DNA of 64,000 nt from positions 434,001 to 498,000 of the forward strand of contig CAWBIT010000008.1 in assembly GCA_963789025.1 (NCBI GenBank), written 5' to 3'. Within the stretch, counting starts at the first letter, position 1, and each line of letters begins with the position of its first letter. The position numbers were made by a program, and so were the translations under genes. Positions 44,708 to 53,208 of the stretch are shown piece by piece. Origin of the DNA: AP-15 sp963789025. Its GTDB lineage: Bacteria > Pseudomonadota > Alphaproteobacteria > ATCC43930 > CGMCC-115725. The notes under the pieces are model-generated. The model worked only from the letters and a program-made list of their open reading frames with translations, was not told where the DNA came from and searched no databases.

Positions 44708-45070
44708 GCGCGGGTCGCCGAGATCCGGGCGTTGCGGCGGACGGCCAGTGTTCTTTTCGATACCTATGTCGGGCACGACGCTGGCGAGCGGATCCTCGCC
44801 GGGCGGATCCGCCGTGGCGACATCGAAGAGATCCACGCGGCGATCTGGCTGTCCGACCGTCAATTTCGCCGCGCGAATTGGATCGGCCGGCGGTTTATCT
44901 GGCGGCCCGGCGCCGACGTCGAAATTTCGGAAGGGCGGTTCGGGCTGTTCGATACTCCCGAGTTCCGGGAAAACCCCGTCGCTCGCGTCTACGCGACCAA
45001 GACAGCGATCCGCCGCCGGCTCGCCGACCCGGGTTGCGCGATGGACTCCCGATCTTGCAGGAACTCCGCG
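44708..45070 (+). pseudogene. Adenylate cyclase regulatory-domain fragment, rearranged plus-strand copy
   Basis: Two blocks: 44708-44880 reads ARVAEIRALRRTASVLFDTY, VGHDAGERILAGRIRRGDIE and IHAAIWLSDRQFRRAN; 44882-45070 reads IGRRFIWRPGADVEISEGRF, VARVYATKTAIRRRLADPGC. The order is reversed compared with the intact-type order on the minus strand at 45094-45595. The second block carries a one-base deletion (AMDSRSCRNSA where the other frame gives FPILQELRAE), which is shared with the minus-strand copy. Confidence 0.7.
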
Positions 45071-45093
45071 CCCCAACTCGCCGGCCAGCTTTT

Positions 45094-45595
45094 CAATTCG
45101 CGCGGCGGAATTGACGGTCGGACAGCCAGATCGCCGCGTGGATCTCTTCGATGTCGCCACGGCGGATCCGCCCGGCGAGGATCCGCTCGCCAGCGTCGTG
45201 CCCGACATAGGTATCGAGAAGAACATTGGCCGTCCGCCGCAACGCCCGGATCTCGGCGACCCGCGCGAGCGGGGTCATAATCGCCTCGATCCCAGCCACC
45301 TGCCCGTCGGTGAAACCGCTGGGCTGCCAGGTCGTACAAGTGACCAGGTTAACAGAGCCGTCGGTGAAGAAGAGTGGCAAGGCCAAATAATCGGTCACAC
45401 ACTCCGCGCGGAGTTCCTGCAAGATCGGGAGTCCATCGCGCAACCCGGGTCGGTGAGCCGGCGGCGGATCGCTGTCTTGGTCGCGTAGACGCGAGCGACG
45501 GGGTTTTCCCGGAACTCGGGGGTATCGAACAGCCCGAACCGCGCTTCCGAAATCTCGACGTCGGCGCCGGGCCGCCAGATAAACCGCCGGCCGAT
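45094..45595 (-). pseudogene. Adenylate cyclase regulatory-domain fragment, minus-strand copy
   Basis: Read on the minus strand in natural order: IGRRFIWRPGADVEISEARF, RENPVARVYATKTAIRRRLT, then after a frameshift ECVTDYLALPLFFTDGSVNL, TCTTWQPSGFTDGQVAGIEA, ARVAEIRALRRTANVLLDTY and GDIEEIHAAIWLSD. This is the domain that precedes a class III cyclase catalytic domain in many alphaproteobacteria; the catalytic part, which should start right after WLSD, is absent. Blocks 45094-45267 and 45407-45595 are inverted repeats of 44708-44880 and 44882-45070. Confidence 0.7.
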
Positions 45596-45775
45596 GTCTC
45601 GGTCGAGCGCGGCCAGCGGAGGGACGAACACTGATGTTTCGACCGCGAGAACCGCGTGGGAGAATTGGATGGGTGGAGAACGACCACGCATCACAAAAAT
45701 CAAATTTGACCAAATTCAGGTCGCAGGCTTAATAAAAGCGTGATTGTGACGCACTTACGCAGGGGGAGAACCCCA

Positions 45776-46528
45776 ATGAACACGACGTGCCATCACTCGC
45801 GCCAACCGGGCTTCCTCGCCGCAATTGCGGTCGCGATCCAGGCGATGGTGATCGGCTCCGGCCTGTCGGTGCCGGCCACGGCGAGCGTCACGACATTTAC
45901 CAGCTCGGCCGCGTTCAACGCCGCGACAAGCGGCCTAACCGCCGAAACCTACGCGACCGGCACCAATGGGCAGACGATCGCAAATGGCGGCCAATTCGAC
46001 ACTTTGACCTACAATTTTTCTACAGGAACCGATCCTTTCGCTACCCTATTAGGTGGTATCATCACCAATCAGTTCAACAGTTTCAGCGGTCTCAGTCTCG
46101 GCGGTCAACAAAGTACCGGTCAGCATTTCTTCTTCGGGGGCAATAGCGTCACCGTTACGTTTCCAACGCCGGTATTGGACGTCGGCGTGTTCTTCAATGT
46201 AAATCAGAATTCCGGAACTTTTACACTTACCGCATCGGTGGGCAGTGTCGGCACGAACAGCGCAACGTTCGATACCAGCACGTTCGTGTTTGCCGGAATA
46301 GTGTCGACCACACCGTTCAATAACATCACGTTCGCGAGCACCGACGTCAACTTGGGATCGTTCAACATTCCGGAAATCGAATTCGGACCGGCTGCCACTC
46401 CTGCCATTCCCGAGCCTGCCACTTTCGCCCTGCTCGTGACCGCTCTGGCTGGTCTCGGGATTATTTTAAGTCGTTTATCGCGACGGTCGCAAGCGCGGGC
46501 ATTCGACTGGGTGGCCTTCCCTCGATGA
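45776..46528 (+). CDS. PEP-CTERM-anchored exported protein
   Basis: 250 codons from ATG 45776 with GGGGAG upstream. Signal peptide to about residue 37 (AVAIQAMVIGSGLSVPATAS). The body is a Ser/Thr/Gly/Asn-rich beta domain without cysteines after cleavage (TFTSSAAFNAATSGLTAETY, NFSTGTDPFATLLGG). The C-terminus has a PEP-CTERM sorting signal: AIPEPATFALLVTALAGLGI, then LSRLSRR. It would need an exosortase for anchoring; none is in the window. The last 10 residues (ARAFDWVAFPR) seem to be added by a junction with a helicase fragment near 46497. Confidence 0.8.
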   Translation: MNTTCHHSRQPGFLAAIAVAIQAMVIGSGLSVPATASVTTFTSSAAFNAATSGLTAETYATGTNGQTIANGGQFDTLTYNFSTGTDPFATLLGGIITNQFNSFSGLSLGGQQSTGQHFFFGGNSVTVTFPTPVLDVGVFFNVNQNSGTFTLTASVGSVGTNSATFDTSTFVFAGIVSTTPFNNITFASTDVNLGSFNIPEIEFGPAATPAIPEPATFALLVTALAGLGIILSRLSRRSQARAFDWVAFPR

Positions 46529-46625
46529 ATTGATGACCATCGCCGAGAGTCGGCTGTCAGTCGTGACCGGCATCCCTGGTAGTGGGAAGAGCGAGTTCAT
46601 CGACGCCATCGCTAATCGAAGCTGC
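46497..46625 (+). pseudogene. Primase/helicase (toprim-helicase type) Walker A fragment
   Basis: The frame reads GWPSLDELMTIAESRLSVVT, then GIPGSGKSEFIDAIAN: the P-loop of T7 gp4/Twinkle-like helicases. It begins inside the 3' end of the PEP-CTERM gene and is lost after about 43 codons. Phage-derived or plasmid-derived debris. Confidence 0.55.
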
Positions 46626-46742
46626 GGCTCAGCACGGCGGCGGGGAATTTGCTCTCGGTGGTGCTGTTGCGGCCGCTTTCCTTGCGACCGCGCGTGAAAT
46701 CTGCCCTCGGCCCGAGGATCAGCATTCTTCGGGCGCCCATCG

Positions 46743-46901
46743 GGTGCCTTGGCTGCGGGCCCCTATAATGCTGGTTATCGGTGGCTGGGGCGCCCGGCTG
46801 TGACGTTGAAGGTTTGTCGCGGAGATCGACGGTCGCAACGCGGGGCTACTTCCGCACGTCCCAACTGGATGAGAACGATGACATTGGAACAAACGGCAAG
46901 C
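46743..46901 (+). repeat. 159-bp inverted duplicate of 23943-24102
   Basis: Nearly identical to the reverse complement of 23943-24102; the copies differ by one indel and a few substitutions. It lies directly after the helicase fragment; the other copy lies between two terminase fragments, so both are embedded in phage-like debris. Confidence 0.85.
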
Positions 46902-47002
46902 GGCTGCTGTAAGTCATTTCCAACCCGGCTGCTGGAAATCGAAGAAGTCCAGGACAGCAGCCAATTCCAGATGTCCAAGGCCATTCCCGCGGACATGAAG
47001 GC

Positions 47003-47749
47003 GTGCCCGGCCGATTGGATGTCACGAATCCCTCATTAGGGATTGGACGGACCTTAAGCGAGGCGCCCGGCCGTAGTCTTTCATCCGACCGAGCCAACGC
47101 CGCGGCTGTGCATCACTCGGCGCATCGACCAATCCTTAAAATCGTATTCTTCTCTAGCGAGCTCGACGGTCAGAACGGAACGGTTACACGCTACCGATTT
47201 GTGGCGGCGCTCTGTGTGGAAAATAAGCTCCGCCACACCTCGTTATTCGAACCTCACGTCAGTCATAGCTATAGTTCGTACTTGAACCTGCTCATTCGGC
47301 CGGACGGAACAGGGTGGGAACAATTTGAGCCGGCGCTAAATCCGTCAAAACCAGCGTTCGAGGGCGGATGGCACGACGATTGGACTTGGAGAATCTGCGA
47401 GCCGCAGGGGCGACTAAAAAAAGAGGTGATCGCTGCCGGTAAACGGCACGTCGCCGGGGCGCCTCTCACGATCGGTGAGCATCCTCTTCAAGTCGGGGAA
47501 AACTACATTGTCTTCTCGACAACATCGGCGGTGCTTGCTGGCGATCCGCCGCTTGTCGCCATACACCGGAGGGGGGACGACGGCGAGAGATGGGAGACCG
47601 ATGCCCGAAGTGATCATATTCGCAAACTCGTTTTTGCAGATGCTCGTCGCGGGTTACGAACGCGCAATGTTCAACAGCCGCATCGCCACTTCCGAAGGCG
47701 GCTCGATAACTCAAATTGGCCAGATATTCTGCGAGAGGTGCTCGCTTAG
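47003..47749 (+). CDS. Uncertain ORF, unknown function
   Basis: 248 codons. The middle (residues about 45-200) looks protein-like: LKIVFFSSELDGQNGTVTRY, RFVAALCVENKLRHTSLFEP, GWEQFEPALNPSKPAFEGGW and LQVGENYIVFSTTSAVLAGD. The first 40 and last 50 residues have the low-complexity character of non-coding sequence. No ribosome-binding site at the ATG. It may be a decayed or a lineage-specific gene. Confidence 0.35.
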   Translation: MPGRLDVTNPSLGIGRTLSEAPGRSLSSDRANAAAVHHSAHRPILKIVFFSSELDGQNGTVTRYRFVAALCVENKLRHTSLFEPHVSHSYSSYLNLLIRPDGTGWEQFEPALNPSKPAFEGGWHDDWTWRICEPQGRLKKEVIAAGKRHVAGAPLTIGEHPLQVGENYIVFSTTSAVLAGDPPLVAIHRRGDDGERWETDARSDHIRKLVFADARRGLRTRNVQQPHRHFRRRLDNSNWPDILREVLA

Positions 47750-47827
47750 TAAAGTTCGCGACCGCCAACCTCGCTGTCCGTAGTACCGGAGTTCCTGCAG
47801 CGGCAGATTGAATTTCACACCCGGCCC

Positions 47828-47868
47828 GTCATGTCGGAGCCCAAGAGAACGGGGAATTTCGACATGAC
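47828..47868. repeat. Perfect 9-bp inverted repeat upstream of the hpnM-like pseudogene
   Basis: GTCATGTCG at 47828-47836 pairs with CGACATGAC at 47860-47868. It is about 96 bases upstream of the pseudogene's start codon, a plausible operator position. Confidence 0.45.
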
Positions 47869-47963
47869 AAATTCAGCATTTTACGCAGTTTTACGACGAT
47901 TAACGCGACGAGCGCGTAACGTCATGCCAAATTGTCGGCCGTAAACAAAAGGGAGGGCGCAAG

Positions 47964-48637
47964 ATGACGACGAATGCCTGCGCCAAGTGCGGCTTCTACC
48001 CCGAAAACCGCTCAGCGCGATTATCGAAAGCCATCGCTTTTGCCGGTTAGCTCGTTCTCGGTCTTTATTCCGGTCCGCTCCATGCCGCGCCGTCGAGCGG
48101 CGGCGATGCTGTGCAGGGCCTCTATGACGCGCTGCTCAGCACAATGAAGAGTGGCAAGGCGCTGGGCCAGAGCGGCCGTTTCACGCAGCTCGAGCCGGTT
48201 ATTCGCCGCAGCTTCGACATTGCCGCGATGGCGCGACTGTCGGTCGGCCCGACCTGGGCCAGCCTCACGGAGGCACAGCGCCAGCAGTTAAGCGAGAGCT
48301 TCGGACGCTATATGTCGGCGATCTATGCCGACCGCTTCGACAGCTATGGCGGCCAGAAGCTGGAGGTGACCGGGGAGCAGCCGGCTTCCTCCGGCGTCAT
48401 CGTGAAGAGCCAGATCATCAAAGCCAATGGTGAGCCGGTCCAGGTCGACTACATGATGCGCCTCAGCGGCGACAACTGGCTGATCTCTGATATCTATCTC
48501 GACGGCGCAATCAGCGAGGTGGCGACCCGGCGCTCCGAATTCGCCGCCATCCTGAAGAGGAAGGCATTGACGGTCTGATCTCGGCTCTCAATCGCAAGGC
48601 CGAGGTCCTCGCCATGAGCGCCGCCAGAACCATCTAG
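47964..48637 (+). pseudogene. HpnM/MlaC-family paralogue, nonsense codon and frameshift
   Basis: ATG 47964 follows GGGAGGG. An in-frame TAG at 48048 breaks the signal peptide; the frame continues with LVLGLYSGPLHAAPSSGGDA and the full mature domain (LSTMKSGKALGQSGRFTQLE, MARLSVGPTWASLTEAQRQQ, VDYMMRLSGDNWLISDIYLD). Near 48560 one base is missing; restoring it gives GIDGLISALNRKAEVLAMSA and a stop at 48635-48637. It is about 80 percent like the intact gene at 12428. The N-terminal residues before the stop (MTTNACAKCGFYPENRS) do not look like the intact paralogue. Confidence 0.8.
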
Positions 48638-48735
48638 GAATTACCATTCGAATTTCCGGCTGCAATTCGACCATGCGGTTATAGCCATCGCCGGATTTCG
48701 TCTACGCCGAAACCAACTCGAAGCGGAGAAATCGG

Positions 48736-49338
48736 ATGAACCAGCTCACGACTAAGTTCGACACCACCACTGGCGAGAGCAACGGTACCCGGCTCCCAGC
48801 CAGCCGGAGCTTAATGGACCGGCTTGCAGGGGTCTTGATCAGGCTCGGAATTCTCACAGAGGACCTCGACTACCATTTAATTCGCGCATCGATGGTCATT
48901 ATCTTCTTCTTCTTTGGATACCAGAAATGGTGGGCGTACGAGGCGGAACGGCTGATCCCCTATATCAGCAACGGCCCGCTGATCTTTTGGCTCTACCCGG
49001 CTTTTGGCATGCGCGGCGCCACCTGGTTTTTAGGCGTCTCGGAATGGACGTTCGGCACGCTCCTGTTTTTAGGCTTCTGGAATAAAAGATTGGGAATTCT
49101 TGGGGCTTTGGGTTCCTGTGCCACATTCATAGGTACCGTCACCATCATTCCGTTCATGCCGGATGGTTGGGACGCGTCTGCGGGCGGGTTCCCGGCCATG
49201 ACCGGCAACGTCCCTTTCCTTATGAAGGATATCGTTCTCCTGGCCGTATCGGTCTATTTGCTGAGGCAAGATGTAATGAGAGTCTCAAGTGCCGCCAAAC
49301 AAAAGCATGGAATGAGCGCAGTAATACTGTCCCATTAG
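48736..49338 (+). CDS. DUF417 (YkgB/RclC-like) membrane protein
   Basis: 200 codons, ATG 48736 preceded by GGAG. Four hydrophobic helices after a polar 35-residue N-terminus: LIRASMVIIFFFFGYQKWWA, GPLIFWLYPAFGMRGATWFL, GVSEWTFGTLLFLGFW and LGILGALGSCATFIGTVTII, then FLMKDIVLLAVSVYLL. The FGYQKWWAYEAERLIPYISN block is characteristic of DUF417. In Escherichia coli the relative RclC belongs to the reactive-chlorine response. No regulator of that type is nearby. Confidence 0.85.
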   Translation: MNQLTTKFDTTTGESNGTRLPASRSLMDRLAGVLIRLGILTEDLDYHLIRASMVIIFFFFGYQKWWAYEAERLIPYISNGPLIFWLYPAFGMRGATWFLGVSEWTFGTLLFLGFWNKRLGILGALGSCATFIGTVTIIPFMPDGWDASAGGFPAMTGNVPFLMKDIVLLAVSVYLLRQDVMRVSSAAKQKHGMSAVILSH

Positions 49339-49496
49339 CGGGAAATCCTGCCTTATTATGTGAAGCGGGTAGCGACGACAGCTCTTGTACTTGAGCGCCT
49401 GCCCGCTCGGCAGCGCGGACGAGGCATCCGCCGCAGCCGGCGCGAAGGCCATCGAACAGTCTGATCTTCCGTGACGCCCGGGAGGTATGAATAGAA

Positions 49497-49907
49497 TTGA
49501 TGTCGACGGAGGGAGCCGCGAAAGCCGATCCAGGAACTGACGATAAAATGGTCATCGTCTACGACGGAGAATGCCCGTTTTGCAGAAACTATGTCCGTTT
49601 GATGGAGCTCAGGAAAGCGGTCGGAAACGTCGATCTGGTCAATGCAAGAACGCCGCACCCGGCCGTCTGGAAACTCGTCGAGCTTGGCTATGACCTGAAT
49701 GAAGGCATGGCAGCGATCTATGGCGGCAAGATTTATTACGGGAGTGACGCGGTCGTTCTACTCTCGTCGATGACGAACGGGCGCGGCTGGGCGGGCCGCT
49801 TCCTCGCGGTCTTGCTTCGTCGCCCTGCCCGGGCAAAATTCCTCTATCCATATATGAAAGTTGGCCGGCACTTTGCGCTCAAGATACTCGGCAAGCCCCT
49901 GATCTGA
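49497..49907 (+). CDS. DCC-family thiol-disulfide oxidoreductase (DUF393)
   Basis: 136 codons; the first start triplets TTG 49497 and ATG 49500 have GGGAGG 14 or more bases upstream, and ATG 49548 (MVIVYDGECPFC) is also possible. The hallmark DxxCxxC motif is YDGECPFCRNYV, with partner regions GKIYYGSDAVVLLSSM and a C-terminal KFLYPYMKVGRHFALKILGK. The family has a thioredoxin-like fold and mostly unknown roles. It is the second membrane-stress-type gene after DUF417 on the same strand, 158 bases away. Confidence 0.82.
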   Translation: MMSTEGAAKADPGTDDKMVIVYDGECPFCRNYVRLMELRKAVGNVDLVNARTPHPAVWKLVELGYDLNEGMAAIYGGKIYYGSDAVVLLSSMTNGRGWAGRFLAVLLRRPARAKFLYPYMKVGRHFALKILGKPLI

Positions 49908-50066
49908 TCACCTTTCGCAAAACGCCAGGGTCCAGATTCAAATTAGAGAGATCAGACTGCAAATCTAAGCAGGACACACTATGACGACCGTCGAGCTTTT
50001 CCCCATGGACGTTGGAGCCTTTCACCTGAAACGGCGTTAGCGCCCCAGCGTTCCCGCTGGAGGGCA

Positions 50067-51474
50067 GAGCTATCGCCGAATTTTGGTGACGGCCTGAAGG
50101 ATCAGGCGGCGGCTTGGGCTTGAGGCGCGGCAGAATTGCCGGTGACCTCGACCCCGTCAGTGAACATGATACCCTGGATCAGTTTTGGCAACTGGTTGTG
50201 GCCGTCGATGCGGCGCCAATTTTTCTGCGCGCCGTCGACAAGCTTGAACACCATGGCAAGCGCCGTCTTGTTCGACAGACAGCCTTTTGACCGGATGGTG
50301 CGGTGCCGGACGGTCGCAAAGGTGCTTTCAATGGGGTTCGTCGTTCGTAAGTGCTTCCAGTGCTCGGCCGGGAAGTCGTAGAACGCGAGCAGCGCATCGC
50401 GGTCCTTGGTCAGGCAATCGGCAGCTCTCTCGTATTTGATCTGGTAGGTTTCGACAAAGGCTTCCAATGCCGCAACGGCATCCTTCTTGGTCTCGGCCAT
50501 CCAGATCTCCTGCAGCGCGCGCTTGGCCTTGGTGTGTAGGCTCTTCGGCATCTTGTTCAGGATGTTGGCGGTCTTGTGCACCCAGCAGCGTTGCTCGCGG
50601 GTTGTCGGCCACACCTCGCCAAGCGCTTTCCAGAAGCCGAGCGCCCCGTCAGCGACCGCAATCTGCGGCCCAGTCGTCAGGCCGCGGCGCCTCACATCCA
50701 GCAGCAGATCACGCCACGATTGTGAGCTCTCGCGCATGCCGTCGGTGAACCCGACAAGCTCCTTCCTGCCTTCAGGCGTCGCGCCGATGATGACCAGGAT
50801 GCACTGCGCCTGCTCCTCGAGTCGCGCCTCTAAATGAATGCCGTCGGCCCAGAAGTAGACGTAGTGCTTTGCCGACAAATCGCGTTTCTGCCAGCGCGCA
50901 TGCTCCTCGCTCCACGCCTCCTTGAGGCGGGCGATGGTCGACGCCGAGAGACCTGACGCGTCCTTACCGACAAGCGCCGCCAGCGCTTCCTCGAAGTCGC
51001 CGGTTGAGATGCCCTTCAGGTAGAGGATAGGGATCAGCACCTCAAGGCTCTTCGACCGCCGCGCGTACCGCGGCAGGATCGATGGCGAATACCGGATGCG
51101 CTCGCCCTCGGTAGCTTCGCGGTCGCGCACACGCGGCTGGCGAACCGCGACCGGGCCGATGCCGGTCATGATCTCGCGTTCCGGAAGATGGCCGTGGCGC
51201 ACGACGCGCTGCTGGCCCGTCTCGGTCTTGAGATCGCTATGCCTTGCGAGAAACTCAGCAACCTCCGCCTCGACTGCCTGGGTCAGCAACGCACGCGCGC
51301 CGCTGCGTAGCACCTCTGTCAGAGAATCGGTGAAGGCCCCTGGCTGGGCGAGCTTGATCACGTTATTGTCGGACACGGCGTATCACTCCCTCATTGGAGA
51401 AGTGGAGGCGTTGAACACCACCACGATACGCCGCCTTACCCCGTCACGCCGTCACCAACTTCTGGCCATAGCTC
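50067..51474 (-). mobile_element. Complete IS256-family insertion sequence with 9-bp target duplication
   Basis: Terminal inverted repeats begin GAGCTATCGCC at 50067 and, inverted, GAGCTATGGCC ending at 51474, with the shared inner block TTGGTGACGGC. The direct repeat TGGAGGGCA occurs at 50058-50066 and 51475-51483. Length 1408 bp with one intact transposase: a recent insertion. Confidence 0.95.
50102..51376 (-). CDS. IS256-family (mutator-type) transposase
   Basis: 424 codons. DDE nuclease with HYVYFWADGIHLEARLEEQA (first Asp), GLTTGPQIAVADGALGFWKA (second Asp), the C/H block TTREQRCWVHKTANILNKMP, and RTTNPIESTFATVRHRTIRS with the catalytic Glu. Length and order are standard. Not frameshifted. 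Confidence 0.95.
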   Translation of the reverse strand: MSDNNVIKLAQPGAFTDSLTEVLRSGARALLTQAVEAEVAEFLARHSDLKTETGQQRVVRHGHLPEREIMTGIGPVAVRQPRVRDREATEGERIRYSPSILPRYARRSKSLEVLIPILYLKGISTGDFEEALAALVGKDASGLSASTIARLKEAWSEEHARWQKRDLSAKHYVYFWADGIHLEARLEEQAQCILVIIGATPEGRKELVGFTDGMRESSQSWRDLLLDVRRRGLTTGPQIAVADGALGFWKALGEVWPTTREQRCWVHKTANILNKMPKSLHTKAKRALQEIWMAETKKDAVAALEAFVETYQIKYERAADCLTKDRDALLAFYDFPAEHWKHLRTTNPIESTFATVRHRTIRSKGCLSNKTALAMVFKLVDGAQKNWRRIDGHNQLPKLIQGIMFTDGVEVTGNSAAPQAQAAA

Positions 51475-51544
51475 TGGAGGGCATCTGCCCCAATGCAAGC
51501 GTGTGGGGCGACTTCGAGATCATTTGTACAGAAAATAACGCTAA

Positions 51545-52525
51545 GTGGCTGGCCAAAAATGAATTGAGTGATTTCAGTGAGTTGTGATATCCGAGCTGTG
51601 TCATGAAGCATCGGAGCCACAACATGTGGACTGAAACCACTCGCCGTCAGTATCGGCGCGAAGAGCTTCGTTACGCAAGCGATATGACGGATGCGGAATG
51701 GGCCCTGATTGAGCCCCACATGCCGACCCAGAAAGTGTTGGGGCGACCCCGAAAAGTACAGTTGCGGGAGGTTGTGGAGGCTCTCCTGTATATTCTGCGA
51801 ACGGCGTGTCCGTGGCGTCTGTTGCCGCGCGATTTTCCGAAGCGGTCTTCGGTGCAGCACTACTTTTACGCGTGGCAGAAACAAGGTCTGTGGGAGCAGA
51901 TCAATTTCTTTCTCTTGCAAATGGCCCGCGAACGCGACGGTCGCGAAGCCAGCCCCTCGGCCGGAGTGATCGATAGCCAGTCGGTCAAGACTACCGAAAG
52001 CGGGGGTCCGCGAGGTTACGACGCGGGCAAAAAGGTCAAGGGCCGCAAGCGCCATATCATCACTGACACCAGTGGCATCTGGTTGGCGCCCAGGTGCACA
52101 CCGCCGACATCCAGGATCGCGACGGGGCGCCGGGGGTGCTGGCGTCGATCCGCTATCTCTTCCCCTGGCTGCGTCACATCCCCCGCCTTCGCGAGGGCAG
52201 GCTTTTGCCGACGGCGCTTACGCCGGCGAGAAGCTGGAAACCGCTCTTGCCGGGCTCGGGCAGTGGACGCTTGAGATCGTCAAGCGATCGGACCAGGCCA
52301 ACGGTTTTGAGGTCCTGCCACGGCGCTAGGTGGTCGAGCGAACCCTCGGCTGGTTTGGTCGCAACCGGCGGCTGGCGAAGGATTTCGAAACGACCATTGC
52401 CAGCAGCGAAGCGTGGCTTTATCTGGCTTCGGTTCAGCTGCTGGCACGCCGGGTGGCGCGGGCGCCTACAACTAATTGACAAATCGCCAAGAGGGGAACA
52501 ACTTTTACGATTCTTGGCCAGACAC
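51545..52525 (+). mobile_element. IS5-family (IS1031/IS402-like) insertion sequence, 3-bp target duplication
   Basis: Inverted ends GTGGCTGGCCAA (51545) and, on the other strand, GTGTCTGGCCAA (ending 52525) flank the transposase remnants, with TAA repeated at 51542-51544 and 52526-52528, matching the TNA duplication of the IS1031 group. The transposase is broken. The element ends 17 bases before the intact cytochrome P460 gene. Confidence 0.8.
51624..52476 (+). pseudogene. IS5-family transposase, frameshifted, internal stop
   Basis: ATG 51624: MWTETTRRQYRREELRYASD, MTDAEWALIEPHMP, CPWRLLPRDFPKRSSVQHYF, and the catalytic GVIDSQSVKTTESGGPRGYD with KVKGRKRHIITDTSG. Near 52085 the frame shifts; the remainder gives VHTADIQDRDGAPGVLASIR, ADGAYAGEKLETALAGLGQW and VLPRR, a TAG in place of Trp, then VVERTLGWFGRNRRLAKDFE. 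The DDE residues are split between frames, so it is inactive unless supplied in trans. Confidence 0.85.
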
Positions 52526-52542
52526 TAAGAGGGAGGAAGCAT

Positions 52543-53157
52543 ATGTCTTACAGAATTCCTGCAATAGCAATAGCAATCGCATTTGCGGTTTGCACCATCT
52601 CGGCGGCGGCAATATTTGCACAGTCATCCACGAATGATCCCGCGGTCGCCAGATCACGATACCTGCCTCAATACACCGCGTCCGGTGAATTGATTTTGCC
52701 AAAGAACTCTATGTGGCGTGAATGGGTTTTTGTCGGCTCACCATTGACCCCCAATGCGCTCAATGATGGGCATGCCAACTTCCCTGAGTACCACAACGTC
52801 TACATCGAGCCGGGATCATACGCGATATACGAGAAAACGGGTGCGTTTCCAGAAGGGACAATTCTGTTCAAGGAGTTGCAGCTCACATTGAAGCCCGAGG
52901 AAAACTCCGATGGCTCCCGAACAGAGCCTTCAGGACGGGGTTACTTTCCCGGTGCTTTCAATGGCGCCGATGTGACTGTCAGGGACTCGAAGCGGTATGC
53001 AGCCACTGGCGGTTGGGGGTACTTCGATTTCAATCATTTTGAACCAAAGGCTCCGACCGCCAAAGTAAGGGCAAAATCGGAATGCGCTTTTTGTCATATC
53101 GCCGGCGCGAAGAAGAACCAAGTCTGGACGCAGTTCTACCGTCTGCTGGACAAGTAG
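52543..53157 (+). CDS. Cytochrome P460-family c-type haem protein (module copy 2, intact)
   Basis: 204 codons, ATG 52543 after GGGAGGAAG. Signal peptide residues 1-27 (AIAIAIAFAVCTISAAAIFA), so the protein is periplasmic. The mature domain contains SRYLPQYTASGELILPKNSM, WREWVFVGSPLTPNAL, EYHNVYIEPGSYAIYEKTG and FPEGTILFKELQL. Haem-binding CAFCH lies 20 residues from the C-terminus (SECAFCHIAGAKKNQVWTQF). In P460 a lysine crosslinks to the haem; a candidate Lys is in the central region. Cytochromes P460 oxidise hydroxylamine; relatives with other roles exist. An IS5 ends 17 bases upstream, which may have cut off the native promoter. Confidence 0.82.
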   Translation: MSYRIPAIAIAIAFAVCTISAAAIFAQSSTNDPAVARSRYLPQYTASGELILPKNSMWREWVFVGSPLTPNALNDGHANFPEYHNVYIEPGSYAIYEKTGAFPEGTILFKELQLTLKPEENSDGSRTEPSGRGYFPGAFNGADVTVRDSKRYAATGGWGYFDFNHFEPKAPTAKVRAKSECAFCHIAGAKKNQVWTQFYRLLDK

Positions 53158-53208
53158 CTGGCGTACCGTCAGCCTCAGGGCAATGAGAGTCGTATACGGA
53201 GGGAGCTC

